From contig CM043787.1 in NCBI GenBank assembly GCA_023974075.1, positions 36,669,691-36,733,690 on the forward strand: a stretch of DNA of 64,000 bases, read 5' to 3'. Shown here one piece after another: positions 58,413 to 64,000 of the stretch. The notes beneath the pieces were generated by a model. It was given only the letters and a program-made list of their open reading frames with translations, did no database searches and was not told where the DNA came from. The stretch comes from Chaenocephalus aceratus. Lineage: Eukaryota > Chordata > Actinopteri > Perciformes > Channichthyidae. Numbering within the stretch: the first letter of the stretch is position 1; the number at the start of each line of letters is the position of its first letter. Both the position numbers and the translations under genes were made by a program.

Positions 58413-61400
58413 TGCAATCATTCTTTTATGCTAAATGAAGCTCTGTTGCTTGGATATCACTAGATCCTGTTACAGCGTAATATATAAGTACATAACGATT
58501 GATGTTCACATTAGCATAATGACTAGCTAGCCGCTAGCTGCTAACTGCCGCCTCGTTAATATCAAATCCATCATAATAACAAATCATTACCATGCTGTCA
58601 TGAACGTGCGGTGATGTTACGTGTACGCAAATTGACGTGCTTGATTTGAACGAGCATTTTGGTTAAAGTTGCGCATGCGCTATGAGCGCACATACAGGTA
58701 CTTCTCAGGCATGCCGGGTAATCTGTGACTTTCGCTCTCTCAAAAATTGGGCCATTTTATCATCATGCGCTAATGAGCAACTCTCATAGCAATGAATGAG
58801 GCCCTGCCTCCCACGCTGTATCCAGTTCTTATTATACATCCATGACCGACACCCATAGAGTAGACGTATAAAGATTTATATATCTATGCCGACACCGGCC
58901 CTGGTCCCAGGGTACGCTGTAGGAAGTGTAGGTACTGTCACTACCCGATCTGCAGCTGCCGATCTGCAGTGCGCATGTGCGAGATGGTCCGCCATATTGG
59001 AGAACTCCCGACGGCAACCCAAGAAGGACACTTGACACAGTGGCTTTTAGCAAAGCTGAAAAATAAAACTCGAGAGAGATGAGTTATTGTTATTACAACG
59101 TGACTTCACTATTATTTAACAACTCTTTTTATTGGGTTCTTTTATTTGGGGTTAAGTACATTGTCAGAATAAGTGAGAAATGAATTTAACTTCTGTTATA
59201 CAGCCATATGCCATACATTTTTGCATACATTCACAGTAAATATTTATTCAGTATGATAGCTGTCTAAGAAGTTAAATTAATTTCTCACTTATTCTGACAA
59301 TGTACTTAACTCCAAATAAAATAACCCAATAAAAAGAGTTGTTAAATAATAGTGAAGTCACGTTGTAATAACAATAACTCATCTCTCTCGAGTTTTATTT
59401 TTCAGCGTTGCCAAAAGCCACTGTGTCAAGTGTCCTTCTTGGGTTGCCGTCCGGAGTTCTCCAATATGGCGGACCATCTCGCACATGCGCACTGCAGATC
59501 GGGAAGAGCTGCAGATCGGGTAGTGACAGGTACAACGCTACATTTCCCGCCCCGCCGCAGTCATACTGTAGGCTACGGAGAGCGGCGAGAAACATTTCCT
59601 CAGGCATCGAAAAGCGGAACCGAAATTCACATTTCTAAATGATGCCGTTGGAATCGAAATGTTGGAACCGGTTCCGAACCGGAAGAAAATTGACTAGGTT
59701 GTAATTTTATGGTTTCACTATAAAAAAAAGCGGTATACTGTAGTGCCGTGAAAAGGGAGTCGGAGGCGGTGTATTAAGAATGGAGTTCCAATCTTTATTA
59801 TCCATTAATATCAGAGAGGTTAACACATGAACTGCTCTGCCTGACGAGCTAGCAGGAATGGCAGCTCAAGCTACAGGTGTTCCCACTAAAGGGTCCCTGT
59901 GGCAACACAATAAGCAAGGTGAATTATGGTCCCACATGGTGTCACCACAATACTTAATATTTCACTGATAAGTCCAAGATAATGTCAGATTCTCAATGTC
60001 AGTGTGCTGCCCGATATAAATATCACAACATTGGAATAGCAGTATAGCACAGACGCAGAAAGCTACTGTGTGTTGAGCGTGAAAGGTGACAGAAAGAGTT
60101 CCAGTAACATCTCTGAGGACTTTCTCACCTAAAGCTTTGGGTGCTAGGATAAAAATGTTCGGGATATTTTTGAAGATTTCCAAAAGCCATTCAGCAGGCA
60201 CATACATCTGCAGACTCTCTTGTTCCTGTAGCTTCGAAGACTGGGCAACAGAGAGGAGCTATCAGATCTATTTGATAAGCCCACGGCTTACGGGCTTACT
60301 GTCACACATGAAAGTACACACACATGTGCACACAGTTTAGGCCACTTCAGGGCACTACAGGCTGTCGTGCACAAGACACTATATCAAAGCCAGAACCCCC
60401 CTCTGGGGAATATCTGAGACACATCATTCAATCTGAGTGAAGGACAATCATCTTTTCTTAGATTTATGATATATGAGAGGTGGATGATTGTGACATGCTA
60501 AAGCAATGGACCTTTAAGGAATCTGTAAAAAGCAACATAAAAACATAATCTCAGTTCTCATTACTTGAACTTTTTTTCTAAATGTCAAAACTGTTAAAAA
60601 GTATTAATAGATCATTTCAGAAATGATTTGACATTTTAACAGATTAAAATCTAACTAGTGATATAACACGATGGTGAGTCAGACATGATATATTTAACAA
60701 ATACTGTATGTTATAACATGTAGGAATAATCAATACATCAAAAATCCCAAATCCTAAATGTTGGGGAAAGCTCTGTATAAGCAAGCTACTGAATATTTCC
60801 AGGCACAATGTTGAGGGAGCAGCTTGTTGTTGATTGCAGTGTGGAAATGAGCAACCAGCCACAGGCTGCTGCTCTCCTGCAGGCAGCCAAATCTACAAGT
60901 GGATCATCACAAAGCATGAAGCCACTGCATCAGAGCAGAGAACCATCAGACCACATTTAGTGTCGCACACATTCATTATAAAGCAGTCACTTTTCAACCT
61001 CTTCATTGAAAAAGGCTCATATAAAGCATCACATTGTAACACTGGAACTCAAAGGTCTACACACACACTCTTAAATAGATATAGTGTTAGAACCAATGTT
61101 GATTTGAAAGGCTTACATAGAACCATTACACCCCTGTCCCTCACATGTGACAGATTACACCAAATCACAGCCAAACTCCTGAATTCATAATGCACAGTTT
61201 GTTCCACAACTACATGTCTGATTGACATAGAGTTAGCGAGTGATTGACACATTTCTGATGAGACTGTGATAAAACATGCCAAAAAAAAGGCAGGTTGTTG
61301 CTTTTGCACCCTAATTGCCAGCAGAGAATACTAATTTCATCAAGCACGAACATCTGTTTTCAGTCATCAAGAAAATAAACTGCCTGTTTAAACCAAATGA

Positions 61401-62238
61401 TCTGACACTAATTGGACAAAACAGTTAAGTTATTGTCAACATTGCAAACTGTTATTTCTATGTAGAAAGTAGTGAAAAACATTGGAAATCTGGCCACCCC
61501 AAGGGTCTTCAGTTCTCTGGAAGATACATAATGCTTCCCTCTACGAACTTTCTGCATAAATAAAGTAGTTCAACTAATATTTGACTGCAAAATCAACAGA
61601 TAGCGTAACACTGGGTTATATGTACCCCTAAGACTCTACTTGTAGAACTATTGTTTGCTCGGAGGTAGTTTTAGCAAAAATCTTTTTCAGTAGCCAGGAG
61701 CTATTTCCTAACCTTTTTGAGCGTACATTTTAGTTTGTTTAGCAATGCCCTGAGTCTGATTCATGCAGCTAAGCATATTTTTGTTGTCAAATAAAACCAC
61801 AGTTTTCTAAGTTATTTTTAAAATGCTCCCCTGGAGCCGTTTGGGAGTGTAGCATAGCTCTAGGGCTTCTCTACAGCAGTTAACTTTTCTCATTTAGAAT
61901 TCCCAGACCTAGCCCATGGCAACTGGGGTACGATCAAAAAGTTACATCAATGAACGTAGCTCTTGATACATAGAAAAACAAAAACAAGGGCGAGATAAAC
62001 ATCCCAGTTCTTACCTCTGGTGTCAGAGCGTTGTTGTCTGTAGTTTGGCTGGAGAGCAGGATGTGAGTGAAGCCTTCCTCCTTCCTGACCACGATGTCTC
62101 GGAATCGACAGTTGCTCTCGTTCTGTCGCACGTTATACCTGAGCCGCTTGTCGAACACGTAGCCTTTATCCTCGGCCAGCTTCCGCTTTACTGAGCTGTG
62201 TAGATGCATCTTGCCGTTGGCCAGAGGAGGGCCTGACA
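52207..62238 (-). CDS. cdyl2: Chromodomain Y-like protein 2, 3' part (crotonase-like domain)
   Basis: Nuclear chromatin-associated corepressor family: an N-terminal chromodomain reads methylated histone H3, and the C-terminal half has an enoyl-CoA hydratase/crotonase fold. Only the last five coding exons are in the window (minus): 62015-62238, 53037-53209, 52742-52952, 52440-52583, 52207-52356, all GT-AG and in frame, encoding about 299 aa plus one split codon. Diagnostic stretches: KDYVF-like GYVFDKRLRYNVRQNESNC, GFTHILLSSQTTDNNALTPE, FCSGLEPSYLIGRLSTDRRK, INGPALGLGASILPLCDVVW, EMLFCGRKLTAQEACSRGLV and the C-terminus LEALFSYLQNKT. The chromodomain exons should lie to the right of 64000. The 8.8 kb intron (53210-62014) is full of repeats. 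Confidence 0.96.
54714..54870. mobile_element. hAT-like terminal fragment in cdyl2 intron
   Basis: Starts TAGGGTTGGGTATCATTTGA followed by several GATTC/GGTTC words (GATTCTGATTC, GATTCCGGTTC), a pattern seen at ends of hAT elements. A related GGAACCGGTTCCGAACCGG segment occurs near 59668, so the two may be parts of one element later split by other insertions. No target duplication was found. Confidence 0.45.
54871..55390 (-). mobile_element. Second DIRS remnant in cdyl2 intron
   Basis: Minus frame 55175-55387 includes the recombinase C-terminus DIGAAASWSSPLTFVRLL. Downstream (lower coordinates) is a palindromic terminus: AGAGTAACATGAAGTGAGAT near 54875 pairs with ATCTCACTTCATGTTACTCT near 55092, next to GGGGTTACGTAAGTAACC at 55122-55139. 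This mirrors the layout at the left end of the large DIRS element, but the terminal sequences differ, so it is another DIRS family. Everything upstream of the recombinase C-terminus is missing. Confidence 0.7.
56430..56695. repeat. Diverged relative of the 58936 foldback MITE
   Basis: Shares CGCATGTGCGAGATGGTCCG, CCATATTGGA, GACACTTGACACAGTGGCTT and GATGAGTTATTGTTATTACA with the arm of the 58936-59528 element. It ends with a small hairpin, GACACCGACACC...GGTTGTCGGTGTC (56661-56686), before CACTACCCGAT. It looks like one arm of a related element. Confidence 0.55.
56696..58935. other. cdyl2 intron sequence, unresolved repeats
   Basis: No gene recognised. Several stretches look transposon-like (GC-richer islands around 56740-56950 and 57720-58100, an AT dinucleotide run at about 58379-58408), but I could not match termini or target duplications. 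Short open frames in this stretch have no recognisable domains. Confidence 0.35.
58936..59528. mobile_element. Foldback MITE with 5-bp TSD
   Basis: Termini TGTCACTACCCGATCTGCAG and the complement, with flanking GGTAC at 58931-58935 and 59529-59533. The arms are about 240 bp and nearly identical when inverted, covering GCGCATGTGCGAGATGGTCC and ATGAGTTATTGTTATTACAA. The AT-rich centre of about 80-100 bp lies near 59190-59270. No coding frame of its own. It is inserted in what appears to be older hAT-like sequence in the cdyl2 intron. Confidence 0.78.
59534..62014. other. cdyl2 intron, remaining part
   Basis: The first 150 bp contain GATTC/GGTTCC-type sequence resembling a hAT end. The rest, to the acceptor-side exon at 62015, shows no coding exon, RNA gene or bounded repeat that I can support. 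Confidence 0.35.
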
Positions 62239-64000
62239 CTGAGGAGGAAGGACAAAACAGGTCAATGTCTCTTCTTGGACGTGTGTAGCTTTTAGACAGT
62301 TAATCACAAACCACGAAAGAAACATTGTCTGAAATATGAATTTAAAATAAAATAAATGTATTGGATTTTTCAACCATGTTGTTGTTGTTATCCATTTCAA
62401 TCGTTCGCTGTACTAGGAGTTAACTTTGATAAATATACAGGATACAGGATTTAGAAGGAACATTTTGGGATAACGATTTAAACCCCAATCCACATTATTT
62501 ATACTTCCACCAGGGGAAATTACCAGAGACTTTTCAAAGGATGTTGACAGAGTAGCTCCTAATTCTAAGAGATAAGCTTGGTATACAAATTATTTGTGGA
62601 GCTTGATTTTACTGGGTCTACAATATATTTGCATATCTGATGTTGAAAGGTTGTTGGTCTATGTGTGCAACGTTCCCTAAATAATTATGTATATGTGTCT
62701 TGTTGTTATGACATCATTCTGTATATTAACAAATATCAAATAGGTGGTGTGAAAGTTGAAAAAACAAGCATTAAACAAAAAAAATGGAGAACATGACGTT
62801 TGCATCCATGTCTACAACTAAAATGTTCTATCATACAATCTGAACTTTGACTAGAATCAGATATATGGACATGCACTCAAAGCGTAGATTGAGGAATTAT
62901 AGTTATTACAGTTGTTGTAATATCTTTTATTTTGCATATTTCATTCGCTTTTGTCAGGACAATTACTGACATCATTATGGATTTTTATGTAAGAACTCCT
63001 GCCACTCACTGACTTCTTGTGCCCTTGCTATCATCTATTTCTGTCATCACACAACATTTACTCTGCATGATATCAGAGCTTTCACAGTGGGATTAATTGA
63101 ATTAGAATTTCTGTTGATTACATTAACATATCTGGCTTTTATAGAGCACACACACACTTTTTTCTGATTTGCTAAGTTTTTAAGGCCTTTTCACACAGAG
63201 AGAACTTGACTTTTTGAAGCAGTGCAATCTAGAGGACCATTGTGAATTAAAAAAATGTTTCACCTACAATGATAAAAAGGTTTTCTGTAAAAGCTGAGAA
63301 ACAAATATCTCTCTCACTTTCATTACATGAGTAGATAAAAGAAAAAATAACCTTGACTAAAGCAAAATATGAGTCCTTTGTATAAGATTTAGAGATGCAG
63401 TAGTCATACATCACTCAGGAACACAAGCGCAATCTTCCAGCAAGTGGTGTGATGATTTTTTAATTTTTTTTAAACACGTCAGTGATAAGGATGCTAATAC
63501 AAAGCTGGATTTTTACCACAAACAACTGTCTGATATTAAAAAAAGTCAGTGGAGACTTTAAAACGATCTAAAAGCCCTCTATGAGAGTCTCTGTTTTTAA
63601 CCATGAAGGACTTCCATATGAATAATGCAGTGGAGCTGTAGACCCTGCCAGCACTTTACAAATCAGCAGATCTTGACCTTTGAATCACTGATAGAAACAG
63701 CAATCACAAATTAAGACAAAAAGAGTTTGCTACACAGAAACTACACATTTGGCATGTTTACATTTACAAGATTTCTAAGACTCAAACTTAACATTTGACA
63801 ATTTAAATGATAGTTGAAAATGACAAATACACAGCGATTAGCCTGGAAACATGGGATTTCTAATGGCAGCAGTGATTCCAAACGGTTGTAGGACAAGAAG
63901 CTGTGGCTTTGGTTTTACTCACAGCCTCTAGACACATGATAACACTATGCTGAACAATTCTAGATAATTAAGACGTGCTGTCAGAAAGTGGTGCAGAGTG
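62239..64000. other. cdyl2 intron continuing past the window
   Basis: The exon at 62015-62238 begins after the acceptor CTCCTCAG (62239-62246) and its first codon is split, so an upstream exon must lie further right on the minus strand. No exon with chromodomain or linker sequence was found before 64000, and the sequence is AT-rich without recognised repeats. Confidence 0.5.

Overview
The window is vertebrate nuclear DNA from a ray-finned (teleost) fish, probably a percomorph. The evidence is split-exon genes with GT-AG introns, compact teleost-length proteins, and a repeat complement typical of fish: DIRS-type tyrosine-recombinase retrotransposons, L2/Maui-like and Rex1/CR1-like LINEs, many hAT and Harbinger-like elements, a YqaJ-nuclease DNA transposon and a tRNA-derived SINE that shares an L2 tail. 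There is no operon structure, CRISPR array or prokaryotic signal.

Six protein-coding genes are recognisable. Left block: ppp1r3d (minus, single coding exon, 1493-2416) lies head-to-head with fam217b (plus, two coding exons, 3449-4926). Second block: atmin (minus, four coding exons, 8011-15350), cenpn (minus, ten coding exons, 16701-19675), cmc2 (plus, three coding exons, 22017-22442) and the 3' five coding exons of cdyl2 (minus, 52207-62238; the chromodomain exons lie beyond the right edge). From memory of the human map, ATMIN-CENPN-CMC2-CDYL2 is a 16q23 neighbourhood and PPP1R3D-FAM217B a 20q13 neighbourhood, so the 4.9-6 kb intergenic stretch appears to join two blocks that are separate in human. 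The genes are functionally unrelated: glycogen-targeting of PP1, an uncharacterised FAM217 protein, DNA-damage/DYNLL1 transcription factor, inner kinetochore, cytochrome-c-oxidase assembly, and a chromatin corepressor.

From about 24.4 to 49.8 kb, between cmc2 and cdyl2, is a dense nest of mobile elements, several with exact boundaries and target-site duplications (TSDs): a 4.4 kb YqaJ/SWIM transposon (24458-28853) holding a histone H3 3'-end remnant; a 3-bp-TSD element (28857-29748) with a palindromic MITE inside; a hAT element (30323-32720, TSD CTGTTGAG) with a nested LINE; a second hAT (32865-34312, TSD CTCACCAT); a DIRS element on the minus strand (about 34369-45222) that itself contains a 1.6 kb foldback transposon (34873-36503) and a recently inserted Gypsy-type LTR retrotransposon (41370-44918, TSD CATAT); and an L2-like LINE (about 45590-48996) split by a solo LTR (47185-47741, TSD GACCT). 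Smaller insertions sit in atmin intron 1 (a 762 bp hAT, TSD ATGACTGC, and a palindrome-SINE composite), just 3' of cenpn (a hairpin MITE) and in the 8.8 kb cdyl2 intron (a second DIRS remnant and a foldback MITE).

All exon limits were derived by eye from splice signals, reading-frame continuity and remembered family sequences. No database search was run, so repeat family names are tentative where stated.
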